Source of the DNA: Theocolax elegans
Taxonomy: Eukaryota > Arthropoda > Insecta > Hymenoptera > Cerocephalidae
Length of the DNA: 64,000 nucleotides
Direction of reading: 5' to 3'
NCBI GenBank assembly: GCA_026168455.1
Contig: CM047430.1
Location: 66,069,044-66,133,043, forward strand
The notes beneath the pieces are model-generated. The model had not been told where the DNA came from. It saw nothing but the letters and a program-made list of their open reading frames with translations, and ran no database searches. Both the position numbers and the translations under genes were made by a program. Of the stretch, positions 49,532 to 58,889 are shown piece after piece (the stretch's first letter is position 1; each line of letters begins with the position of its first letter).

Positions 49532-49575
49532 CTGATGAAGAGCAGCAGCGAGCTCGAAACGTCGGACATCATATT
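49532..49575 (+). ncRNA. Possible degenerate hammerhead-ribozyme-like core
   Basis: The sequence has CTGATGA (49532-49538), a short hairpin with a GAGC/GCTC stem (one bulged A), GAAA (49556-49559), then CGTCGGACATC, which could form a minimal stem III with one C-A mismatch before an ATC cleavage-like triplet. This order matches a minimal type I hammerhead as found in retrotransposons such as Penelope-like elements. Stem I pairing upstream and downstream is poor, so activity is doubtful. It sits directly before a dispersed repeat. Confidence 0.25.
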
Positions 49576-49589
49576 TGGGGTTAGTAGAT

Positions 49590-49796
49590 TTTTGGTGCAG
49601 GGGGGCAGTCAGATTGCTTTATTAATAATTTGTTTTTATGTTTAGTTAGTGTTTTTATTTTTTATATTTTATATTTTTTATTTTTATTTTTATAGATTCT
49701 TCGGGGGTGATTATAAGTAGGGGCAATCTGACTGCCCATATATTTAATTTGTTATTGACTGTAAGACCGATAAAAATATTAATTAATAAAATATAA
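49590..49796 (+). repeat. Interspersed repeat, copy matching 18679-18864
   Basis: It shares TTTTTGGTGCAGGGGGGC, a T-rich core, TCTTCGGGGGTGATTATAAGTAGGGG and GACTGTAAGACCGATAAAAAT with the minus strand of 18679-18864. An internal inverted pair, GCAGTCAGATTGC (49605-49617) and GCAATCTGACTGC (49723-49735), bounds a ~130-bp unit. Confidence 0.65.
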
Positions 49797-51106
49797 TGAT
49801 ATAAAAGAGCTGTTCAAAAAATTCAAAAATACCCCAGTCTCCCCATGTAATCAATTGTTTATCAAATAACTCAACTAGTTTTTTACCATTTTGACTAATA
49901 TTTATTTTTATAGAGACTTCTAAATATTATAGTATTTTCTTTTTATTATGAACAAAACGATCGGAAATGCAAAAACGTATATTTTGGCCCCTTTAATTAA
50001 AAATAATTGTTTATTATATGAAATTGCTTATTATATTAGAATTTGTGCGAGACCACGTAATTAATGCTATTCGAAGATTTTTGATCAAATATTGGGTTAT
50101 ACTTATATCTTATTTTAGATTATATTAGATGATATTATAATTAGATTTATATTTTATATTAGTTCGTATAAGCCTCTTTTAAAATCTCCAATTCAGTGTT
50201 GAGCAATTATTTGACCGCAAAATATTTTGTCCAATATGTTGAACAAAATCAAAAGTATTAGAGCTGCCGAAATTCGACAAATGCTGTATTCAAAAAAATT
50301 TCTATCTATACATTATAAATGTTTTTTAGAGTATTGACAGCTAACACTTTATTTTCGATCAACATATTAAATAAAAAATGAAAATTAAAAGCCGTCGAAT
50401 AAAATTTGTCTTTTTATATATTTTGATTTTTTAGTTCGCATAGATTAATACTTTTTCTTCTCGTCGTTTATATGTAAAAGGTTTAATTTGTGTAAATATA
50501 AATAAATATTATTGATCAATCATTGTTTTTATTGTTTTTATTGGTTACTAGTTAGGAAGCTTAAGTATTTTTTGCTTAAGCTTTAGTTATATGTTTAGTT
50601 TTAAGCATAAGTTTATAGTTTTAAGTTGCCAGACCTACGTACAGATAAATTAATTGTATCTCTGTAGGAATTGCAGCATATTCATAATGTTGTAATTTTA
50701 TCTGGTTTAATAAATAAATAAATAAATCACAATATAACGTATTCGATGTTTACAATTATTTCTATTTTAATTAAACATAGTTGATAAAATGTAATTTCAA
50801 CTTTATCGGCACCATATATATATACAATTTCACGCGGATCTCAGCTTTGAATTTGTTCTTTACTCAACAGAGGGACACAGTGTTTCCTGTTTCTTTTCAT
50901 CCGCGGTACACGTCAGGTACGTTGTGTGATACGGTTAGCCTAGCGATTATTATTAAAAAATGGCTTAATACAAATAAATTTATGCAAAAATATTTACGTC
51001 GAATGAAAGTGCGTTTCGTTATCTGTAATACTTTTAACTTTCGGAGGTTCGTACTTTTTTTTTAAATGCCGATTCCCACGGATTACTTAGCGGGTGTCTC
51101 GCGTGA
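49797..51106. other. Spacer upstream of RpL35A
   Basis: AT-rich, no supportable gene. The last few hundred bases (50880-51106) are more mixed in composition and may hold the RpL35A promoter. Confidence 0.45.
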
Positions 51107-51115
51107 CTTTTTCCG
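51107..51115 (+). promoter_or_regulatory. Candidate TOP-type transcription start of RpL35A
   Basis: CTTTTTCCG, a C followed by a pyrimidine run, is the usual cap-site sequence of ribosomal-protein mRNAs, which couples their translation to growth signalling. It lies ~325 bp before the start codon. A polypyrimidine tract plus TTTTTAG at 51422-51423, 8 nt before the ATG, looks like a splice acceptor, so a non-coding first exon is likely. I could not fix its donor. Confidence 0.35.
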
Positions 51116-51431
51116 ACACGGTTCACAACAAAATTCTACTCGACGATACAGAAAGTGCCGATAAATAAGTTTTGTGTGGAAAAATTTACGTGTTATTTGG
51201 ATATTGTTTTACAACTCGTTCAGTACTGTCAGGATAATTTTCGTCTCAGTCTGTTATGTTTTTGTTCGAAAAATGTTACTACTAACCTGTTTTGTATTCA
51301 TAACCTCGAAATGGGATAAGACACATTTTGTATTAAGCCGTTTGAGAGATAAACAAAAAGGATTTAGAAATTAATGATTTTGAAGAAAGCGAGTGAGTTA
51401 TTTATTTTTTTTTTAATTTTTAGGAACCGAC

Positions 51432-51686
51432 ATGGCGGACAAAGGTGAAGTTAAGGAGAAACCCAAGGCTACTAAGAAACCAAAAGAGAAACCAACGGAG
51501 GCAGTTCCCTTAAAAAAGAGGCCTTTTAAGAGACATGGTCGTCTCTACGCTAAAGCCATTTTCACTGGTTACAAACGAGGCCTTCGCAACCAACACGAAC
51601 ACACAGCTCTTTTGAAAATTGAAGGAGCCAAGACAAAGATTGACTCTGACTTTTACATTGGAAAGCGATGTGTATATGTATACAAG
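51432..51686 (+). CDS. RpL35A: RpL35A coding exon 1
   Basis: 85 codons, from [10 protein letters not shown] to CVYVYK. The donor is AAG|GTTTGT, phase 0. Reading on past the donor yields an AT-rich tail that is not part of the protein. Confidence 0.95.
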
Positions 51687-52897
51687 GTTTGTACATCTAA
51701 TTTACAAAATACATTATTATTTAGCTGTATTATCTCTGAATTTAAATTTTACAATATTAGAATCAAATTGTCAAAAGATACAAATATTGCTTTGCAGATT
51801 TAGTAAATAATTCATTTTACCAATGCTTAATAAATTTGCTTTATCAGTTCTATTTTATTATACTAGCTGAGATAAGTTAAAGATAGTAAATTTCGAATTG
51901 TGTGTTTAATTCATATTTGCCAATTTCAAATCATTCATTTAATTATATATATTGTTTATTTCAAAATATTCAATGAAGTGGTCTAAATTTAATGTAAATC
52001 TAATATCTTTTTACTTTCTAAATAGTAAAAATTAAAAAACGATGTTAGTGTAAGTTAAATTCATAAATGTCAAGTATATGTCAGAATATTGTACAATTAC
52101 AAAATAAAGTTCTAAATTTAATAACACATAATACAATACTTATAGCTAATTTAGAAATATTGAACAACCATAAAAAATAAATGTATTAAGGAAATAGACA
52201 ATATTATACATAAATAATATGTATAAAGTAAATAATAATATTCATCTTGTATCATTGCTCATTTTTAGGCTAAAAATAAGACCCCGGTTCCCGGAAAGAT
52301 CACAAAAAAAACTAAAGTAAGAGCAATTTGGGGAAAAGTAACGAGACCACACGGTACCAGCGGATCGGTACGAGCTAAATTCAAGAGAAATTTACCTGCC
52401 AAAGCTATGGGTCATCGTATTAGGATTGTAAGTATATTAAACAAACTTATTTATTACATTTAACAAATATAATTTATTTTGATCAATGCTAAAAATGAAA
52501 TCAAATTAATCACAACAATTTTTAACACCAACAAAATGAAATTTTTAATACAACTTTATTATTAAAATACTGAACTGAATGGAAAACAATAAAACATACA
52601 CTTGTTGACACATAATTATTACCTTGCATTATAAGTCAAAGATAAAAATTTTTATTTTCAACTCAATTTACAAAATTATAAATCTCTTAAGCACCAGTTA
52701 GCTTTTATGTAAATAAAATAACATGCACATTAGACCTTAGTTTTATTGTTTATTTAAAATAATTATCACACTCTAAAGAGATTAGCTATAATATATAAAG
52801 TTATATGGAGTATATAAAATTTTAACTTTTAACAATATCTTCATTTAATTAACTGTTACATTTTCTATTTCAGATGCTGTACCCAAGCAGAATTTAA
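51432..52897 (+). CDS. RpL35A: 60S ribosomal protein L35a (eL33), three coding exons
   Basis: Structural protein of the large cytosolic ribosomal subunit. Coding exons are 51432-51686, 52269-52427 and 52874-52897. Both introns (582 and 446 bp) are GT..AG and lie between codons, and the joined frame is 145 aa. Residues 1-32 are a lysine-rich extension (repeated KPK motifs), longer than in vertebrates but common in insects. From about residue 33 the conserved family body follows: [25 protein letters not shown], a [13 protein letters not shown] segment ending exon 1, [17 protein letters not shown] in exon 2, and the MGHRIRI-MLYPSRI ending split over exons 2 and 3. The ATG is the only sensible start (GACATGGCG). 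SPRYD7 lies 0.7 kb downstream on the same strand. No defects seen. Confidence 0.97.
52269..52427 (+). CDS. RpL35A: RpL35A coding exon 2
   Basis: 53 codons, [10 protein letters not shown] to MGHRIRI, with acceptor TTTTTAG|GCT and donor ATT|GTAAGT, both phase 0. It carries most of the conserved L35Ae core. Confidence 0.95.
52874..52897 (+). CDS. RpL35A: RpL35A coding exon 3 (micro-exon)
   Basis: Only 7 codons plus stop (MLYPSRI, TAA) after the acceptor TATTTCAG. The C-terminal peptide is diagnostic for the family, which confirms this very short exon. Confidence 0.95.
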   Translation: MLYPSRI

Positions 52898-52916
52898 ATT
52901 TATATTGTAAAATATT

Positions 52917-52926
52917 AATAAATAAA
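52917..52926 (+). terminator. RpL35A polyadenylation signal
   Basis: Overlapping AATAAA hexamers at 52917-52922 and 52921-52926 lie 20-30 nt after the stop codon, giving a very short 3' UTR typical of ribosomal protein mRNAs. Confidence 0.7.
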
Positions 52927-53594
52927 AAAAAAGCACCATTTTGGTATAAAATCACTAGTTTATTTAAACTACTACCTTCTTATATCCATTTATCCTTATA
53001 AAAATTATAGTCTACATTTAATTTGAATTATATAGTTCACTTTCTTTATATTATATCTTAAAATAATGTAAACTCAAATGTAAATGTACTTTATATAATC
53101 AATGATACTACTATCATAGCTATTTTAAAAGTTACTGTATATAAAAATGTTATCAACTATTTTTTAAAATTCATTTATCGACGATAGGTAAGTTTTTGTC
53201 TTGCACACATCGCACATAAACATATATCGATTAGCGTTGGCGTTGTGAGCGCAAAGAAGCCATTTTCCTACACACTTAGAATGTACCGGGATAGGCTGTC
53301 CGCTGTATAGTGGCGCTATATATATGTATGTATACATGCACGCATACTAAATGACACTATAGCGTCAAAAGTTTTTCTGTCATCTGTCGTTTGTCACACA
53401 GTGATAAAGAATCTGTGATTCTCATTCAATTTTGCATTTGAATCGCAAAGCGTTTGTAAAGTTTAAGAATGGCCAAACTCAATTCAATCTGTTTGTCGCG
53501 ATAGTAAAGGTGTACGTGCGTGCTTTTTCATACACCAAGAGCATGGTTATGAGAATAACATACCAAAAAGTGCCAAAACCTAATTATTGACAAA
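52927..53594. other. Intergenic region with SPRYD7 promoter and 5' UTR
   Basis: This ~670-bp gap separates the RpL35A poly(A) signal from the SPRYD7 start. A partly inverted pair (TAGTGGCGCTATA / CACTATAGCGTCA) surrounds a TATATATGTATG run at 53305-53370. I cannot place the cap site. Confidence 0.4.
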
Positions 53595-53700
53595 ATGTTT
53601 TCTTGCTTTAGAAATTGTTTTGACAATCTTGGGATTGTCACTGCTCAACATGAGCCCAGCAAGGAAGAAAACCTTATTGCTCTTGATAAAAATAATATAG
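53595..53700 (+). CDS. SPRYD7: SPRYD7 exon 1
   Basis: 35 codons plus one base. The donor is ATAG|GTGGGT. The start ATG follows an AT-rich leader (GACAAAATG). Confidence 0.88.
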
Positions 53701-54494
53701 GTGGGTAATCTTTTAATTTTATTATTCATATAATTATTGATTGTTACTGTTAGCTAATTGATATTTACATAAATAATACGTTTCTTGAATGTCTGAAATG
53801 CACGCTTTTTCAAATAAATGTTTCTTTATTCTTAGGGCAAGAAGCTGTTCTAGTGAAAAATTGTAGCAGAGTTTGTGGTCGAGGAGCAGTTCTGGGAAAT
53901 GCCCCATTAGTACAAAGTAAAAGTTATTTTGAAGTTAAAATACAGCAAGAAGGTATTTGGGGAGTAGGAATCGCAACAAGATCTACTAATCTTGATGTGT
54001 CCGTCGGTGGAATGGATGCTGAAAGTTGGGCTTTAAATTCTGATGGTGTAATAAGACATAATAAAGAAGAGTTGCATAAAATACAGAATCTCGCGCAGGA
54101 GGGTGATGTCATTGTAAGAATTCATAACAAAGTAACAAACTAAGTTTTTATTAAGCTATAAAAATAGTGAACTAATTTTTATTTTTACGCTCCTAGGGCA
54201 TTTCTTACGATCATGTAGAATTAAGTTTTTATTTAAATGGAAAATCCTTGGAGGCACCAATTATGGGAATCAAAGGAACAACTTATCCTGTACTATACGG
54301 TAAACAATATTAACAATATTTGATGTATAATATAAATTATTAATTTTATTACATGGAAAAATCATAACTAATGTTTTTCATTTTTTTTATTTACAGTTGA
54401 CGATGGTGCAATTTTAGATTTCATTTTAGAGAATTTTGTACACAGTCCTCCAATGGGTTTTGAAAAGATCATGTTAGAGCAATCATTGCTTTAA
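53595..54494 (+). CDS. SPRYD7: SPRY domain-containing protein 7, four exons
   Basis: Exons are 53595-53700, 53836-54113, 54197-54299 and 54397-54494. All introns are GT..AG and short (83-135 bp), and junction phases agree (1, 0, 1). The 194-aa product is close to the ~196 aa of vertebrate SPRYD7. A cysteine-bearing N-terminus (MFSCFRNCFD) is followed by one SPRY domain filling the rest: VLVKNCSRVCGRGAVLG, SYFEVKIQQEGIWGVGIATR, NSDGVIRHNKEE, QEGDVI-GISYDHVELSFYLNG and the C-terminal PPMGFEKIMLEQ. SPRY domains bind protein partners; the cellular role of this small protein is not well established. No signal peptide or membrane segment. Its end faces the Hs6st end 3.6 kb away. Confidence 0.95.
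53836..54113 (+). CDS. SPRYD7: SPRYD7 exon 2
   Basis: Acceptor TTCTTAG|GGC completes the split glycine. It encodes the first half of the SPRY domain and ends GATGTCATT|GTAAGA in phase 0. Confidence 0.95.
54197..54299 (+). CDS. SPRYD7: SPRYD7 exon 3
   Basis: Acceptor CTCCTAG|GGC. Encodes GISYDHVELSFYLNGKSLEA and GIKGTTYPVLY. Donor TACG|GTAAAC, phase 1. Confidence 0.95.
54397..54494 (+). CDS. SPRYD7: SPRYD7 exon 4
   Basis: Acceptor TTTACAG|TTG. Encodes VDDGAILDFILENFVHSPP and the GFEKIMLEQSLL ending, stop TAA at 54492-54494. Confidence 0.95.
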
Positions 54495-57400
54495 TAATTA
54501 TAATTGCATTTCTTTTCAATAACATTCCTTCCGTTCATCCATCCATGTACATTCTATATAATTAATATGCATTTGTTTATAACTACAGCATAATCAATAC
54601 CTAGGGACTGAACCTTTTCTAATGATTGAATCATTAAAACCTAATGAAATGTTAATAATTTTTTTATAGTTCCTTTTCCATGGTATTGCTGTATGCTTTT
54701 GTCAGCTGGCAACGAATAAGTAATAACTGAAGTGAAAATATATGAAAACTGAATGTGTATATTTAACTTAAGTTTATCCTCAGAATTGTAAAATAACTAA
54801 ACATAATGTTGATACAGAAAACTATTTATCGATACAATATATGACTCTATTTATGATGTAAGTGAACTGATTATTTTTACCACATCAAAGGAGTAAGAAA
54901 TAATGAAAACCACATTTCTAAATCAAAACACTTGAGAATTCTCAGGATTTATTAAAGGTTTTACATAATCAATTGAATCAGCTTTTTTTTATCAAGCTGT
55001 CCTGTATTACAATAACTATATATTTTTTTATTTTTATAATAGTATACTGAAATCTTAAATATAATGATACGTGTATACAATTTATATATGAATTTTTTTA
55101 TCCAGTAATTTAATAATACTTAGATCTATACCGTACATTATTTACAATTGCTTAAACAAGATATAAAAGGATTAGACCTTTTGTTTGCTTCATTAGGCAT
55201 GTCATGGGTTCGTTGACAATTTATCTTAAATTTGACTTTCTTAGTAATGTACACTCCCTAATGGACAAATAGCTATTTGAAACAAGTGCAACACTGTTAA
55301 AAACACAATATTTATTATGTATAGATAACCATACTAATAATTATAACAAAGAATCTTTCTCAACTGGATTAAGAATGAATCGATTACTTTCTCAGTCTGC
55401 CATTGATATTTCCAATATAATTAAACATTCATTTAATACTAGAATTGAGATGATAATTTGTGATTTTGGTTTTCAATTTATTCTTTTTTTAGTGAATCTT
55501 GGATTCACTTATGGCACTGTTATGGTATTTTGAAACCTGCTCAAATCATATTTGCAATAATTTTATGTTTAAATTTTAGAAAATATAAAGTTATAAATCA
55601 TAACGCATGATCTTATAAAACATTTTTTTTCGATTACATTTGTTACACTTTTAAACAAGTTTAGTGGTAACTTATAAAAAATATAAATTTCACAGAAAAA
55701 AAAATTTTTAACGAATAAAATATAGTATGATTGCTTGCATTGTAAACTTTCAAAAAATTTACACAAACATAATGTATCTTTGGTCCTTAATTATCATACC
55801 TTCAAAATAGATTAAGACGCCATTCATAAAGAAACTTTATAACTATGGTATACTTTAATTTAAAATCCATTTTTAGAAAAATCTAATCAAATTCTAAAAT
55901 AAGTTGTAATACATTTTTCTTATCATTAATACTAGAATTACATTTGTATACTTGAAAAAGTTATTAAACCAATGTCATGAATAGGATTTTAAATTAAAGA
56001 AAATCTATTGACTTATTGTACTGAAGATATTGAATCCCTAAAAGAAAAAAGTTCAAAATAACATGATTACATAAACTAACTTTCATTAATTTTATAAGAT
56101 AATTACTAAATATTAACATTATTCGTAATTTTCTCCTCAATTTAGACTACAAAGATCCCACATGATAAAAATTTAATTAATATTATTTAAAAAGACATTT
56201 TTTTTTATATTACAATTAAGTATGTATTGTATCCCAATTGTATGAAATAACTACTCTGGTAACCTATAGTCTTATTGCACGTATCAACGTTCATTGTTGA
56301 GTATTATTATCCTATGTAATAGTACAACTTTCTTATTTTTTGTTTACATAAAACTTAGGCTGCTTCGAGCTTAGATTTTGTTTAAAATACAGTTCATTGA
56401 TCGTACAGCAAAAGTCGCAAGTATTTGTTAAAACTTGTACAGTGGTAAAGTAATGTTTATAAAAAATATTAGGCTAAAAATATTTTGAACATTATCAAAT
56501 CGCTTACAACTTACAATGATCAGAAAGTGTATGTTGTACTTCATATACATACGCATCTAAGAACCATGATTTTTATATTTCTTTAAATTTTCAAAAAAAA
56601 CAAATAAATGATTTAGTATATGCAAAATTTAACAGCTTATTCATTTAAACAAATCAATGTTTTAAAAATGTTACGTTTTTTCTAACACATAATATGCAAT
56701 GTGAGACTATACATTTCAATATGCTTAATATTTACAAAATTAGCGAATCAATTTTAATATTTTTTTATAAAAAAAGAAATGAAATATTATTGTACTTTTA
56801 AAACTACTGGTAAACGTTAATGTGCACAATAATGTTCACTGTTCTGAGATCCTTGTATGGCCCTATCATCAATACACCTAATAAGATCGACTGTACTTAT
56901 GACCCATAGCAATTCTTAACACACATAGAAGCAATATCAAAATTTATTTGATTTTGCATATAAAAAAGATTCATCTATTTAAAGGTAAGCTATAAACAAT
57001 TACAAACTCGACATTAAAATTGATAAATTGGAAGATCAGAATCAATCAAGATATTTTTTATCGAGACACAGTGTGTACGTACATTGATATTGAGTCATAT
57101 TCGCTGTTTGCCTCTTTTATTACTGCTTGAAATCGCAGTTAGACCTTTGGAGATAAAGTACTTTAAAGTAGTTTATATATGTATATATATCACAATTTTT
57201 CCACTTTTCAAGCTTCTATTTGCACTATCACACATATATCATTTCAACATGAATGAACATGAAAATTACATCCAATTAAAAATGAAAGATACGTTAAACT
57301 AATTAATTAGAGAAAATTTGCTCTGCAAAATTAAAAATTTTCTACTAATTTTGAGATTAAGAATTAATTAATGGCACTGCTAAGTAATATAATGTAATGG

Positions 57401-58084
57401 CAGTTATTTGTAGAGATGAATTCAAAAGCATTATAAGAATATAAAGCAAAGCACATTTGCAAAGAACTCCAGCAACATATTAAGAAAAGGAAACACTGGT
57501 TCAACATTCAATCAATTGAAACAATAAATAAATTAGAAAGCCATTGAAAACATTTGTACAAAATAAAACATATGTGCGTACAAGTGGAAGAACTTTGATG
57601 AAATTATGCTTTAAAATAATAAAGAAAATAATGAAATTCACACATGAAAATGATTCTTACATGATTAGTATCTACTTTCTAGAATACAACAGTCGCAAAA
57701 TAAGTATCGAAGATCGGGCCTATATTTTTTTTGTTTAATGATTTTTCTTTGGTCTCGTCCAAAAAAAGCTTCTATAAAACTTTTGGTGACTTTTTTGTGC
57801 AGCATCGATGAACATTTTTTCCGCGTGGATTTCCGTATACAAACACGAAGAAAACGAAATATACGAATCAAAAATTTTTAAAAAATTAGTTGGTTCTCTT
57901 TGTAAAAAACGACCACGCAAACAAAAAATTATTCACGGTACTGCCATTACGCAGGTAAAGAATTAGTTTACAGATGTAAATGAAACTTCCGGATATTAAA
58001 ATGCATACACTTTTCTGTTAGTTTGTTATTAAACAAACTTTCGTTTTGTGCTGAGAATACCTGCATATTTTCGATACGGAATAT
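54495..58084. other. Convergent 3' region between SPRYD7 and Hs6st
   Basis: 3.6 kb of AT-rich sequence without coding signal. It should contain the 3' UTRs of both genes. Several AATAAA (for example near 55715) and TTTATT words occur, but none can be assigned with confidence. Short ORFs here are noise. Confidence 0.5.
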
Positions 58085-58402
58085 CTAGTCAATATCCGTA
58101 GTATCTTCGATTACTGAGTCCCAATTGAATTCGGTCACGCTTTGTCTTGACGGTAATTCACCGAGATGTTGAAAACGTTGAACAAAATAGGGATCTCGAT
58201 CTTTAAGATGCCGAAACCTTTGCAGAGCGAGATTTGTTGCAAACTCGTACAATTCAAGATCTAATTTGTTAAGCCTTCGTACAGCATCTAATTGTTCTGT
58301 AGTAAGAGTTGCCATTGTCGCAGCACTGAGAGTTGCGTTATGTTGTTCAAATGCAACAGCAAATCTCATTCCAAACGTCTCCTCGAAAGAATATTGCCCG
58401 AC
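58085..58402 (-). CDS. Hs6st: Hs6st exon 5 (C-terminus)
   Basis: Begins VGQYSFEETFGMRF after the acceptor GAACAG and ends at TAG 58085-58087. The tail is predicted helical (RLNKLDLELYEFATNLALQR) and ends acidic (EDTTDID). It has a potential N-glycosylation site, NAT. Confidence 0.93.
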   Translation of the reverse strand, partial: VGQYSFEETFGMRFAVAFEQHNATLSAATMATLTTEQLDAVRRLNKLDLELYEFATNLALQRFRHLKDRDPYFVQRFQHLGELPSRQSVTEFNWDSVIEDTTDID

Positions 58403-58820
58403 CTGTTCATAATTTTTATAAGATAGCAGTTCAATACGACATATTTATAAATTAAGAATTTTCGGATTATTAGCGTGTAGTTTTTAACAAAACATAATTT
58501 CTTACAAACAAAACATTTAAACAATTAATGAAATTATTTCTATATAAATTAATATATTATCATTTAATTTTTAAAAAATTTATTTATTCTTTTAAATGGT
58601 TTCGATAGTTTCAAAAATAATTACTCTCAAAATTAAAATAAATAAATAAATAAAAAGTAGTTTTCGTTTTAATGATAAAATAATTGTATTATTCAAAAGT
58701 TTCCATTTAATAAATATCCAATTCAAAAGAAAGTTTATTTGAATGTAAGTCACAAAGCGAACGTGACTGTGTGAGTGGTGTGGTGCATTTTAAAGTAAAT
58801 ATACAAAGGAAGAGGGAGGG

Positions 58821-58889
<69 letters not shown>

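Noticed and set aside
51393..51423. GTGAGT...TTTTTAG as a tiny intron just before the RpL35A start
   Set aside because: About 31 nt is below workable intron length. Only the acceptor part is plausible, with a donor further upstream.
51687..52873. Possible snoRNA in RpL35A introns
   Set aside because: I looked for a TGATGA C box paired with a CTGA D box and saw no convincing set.
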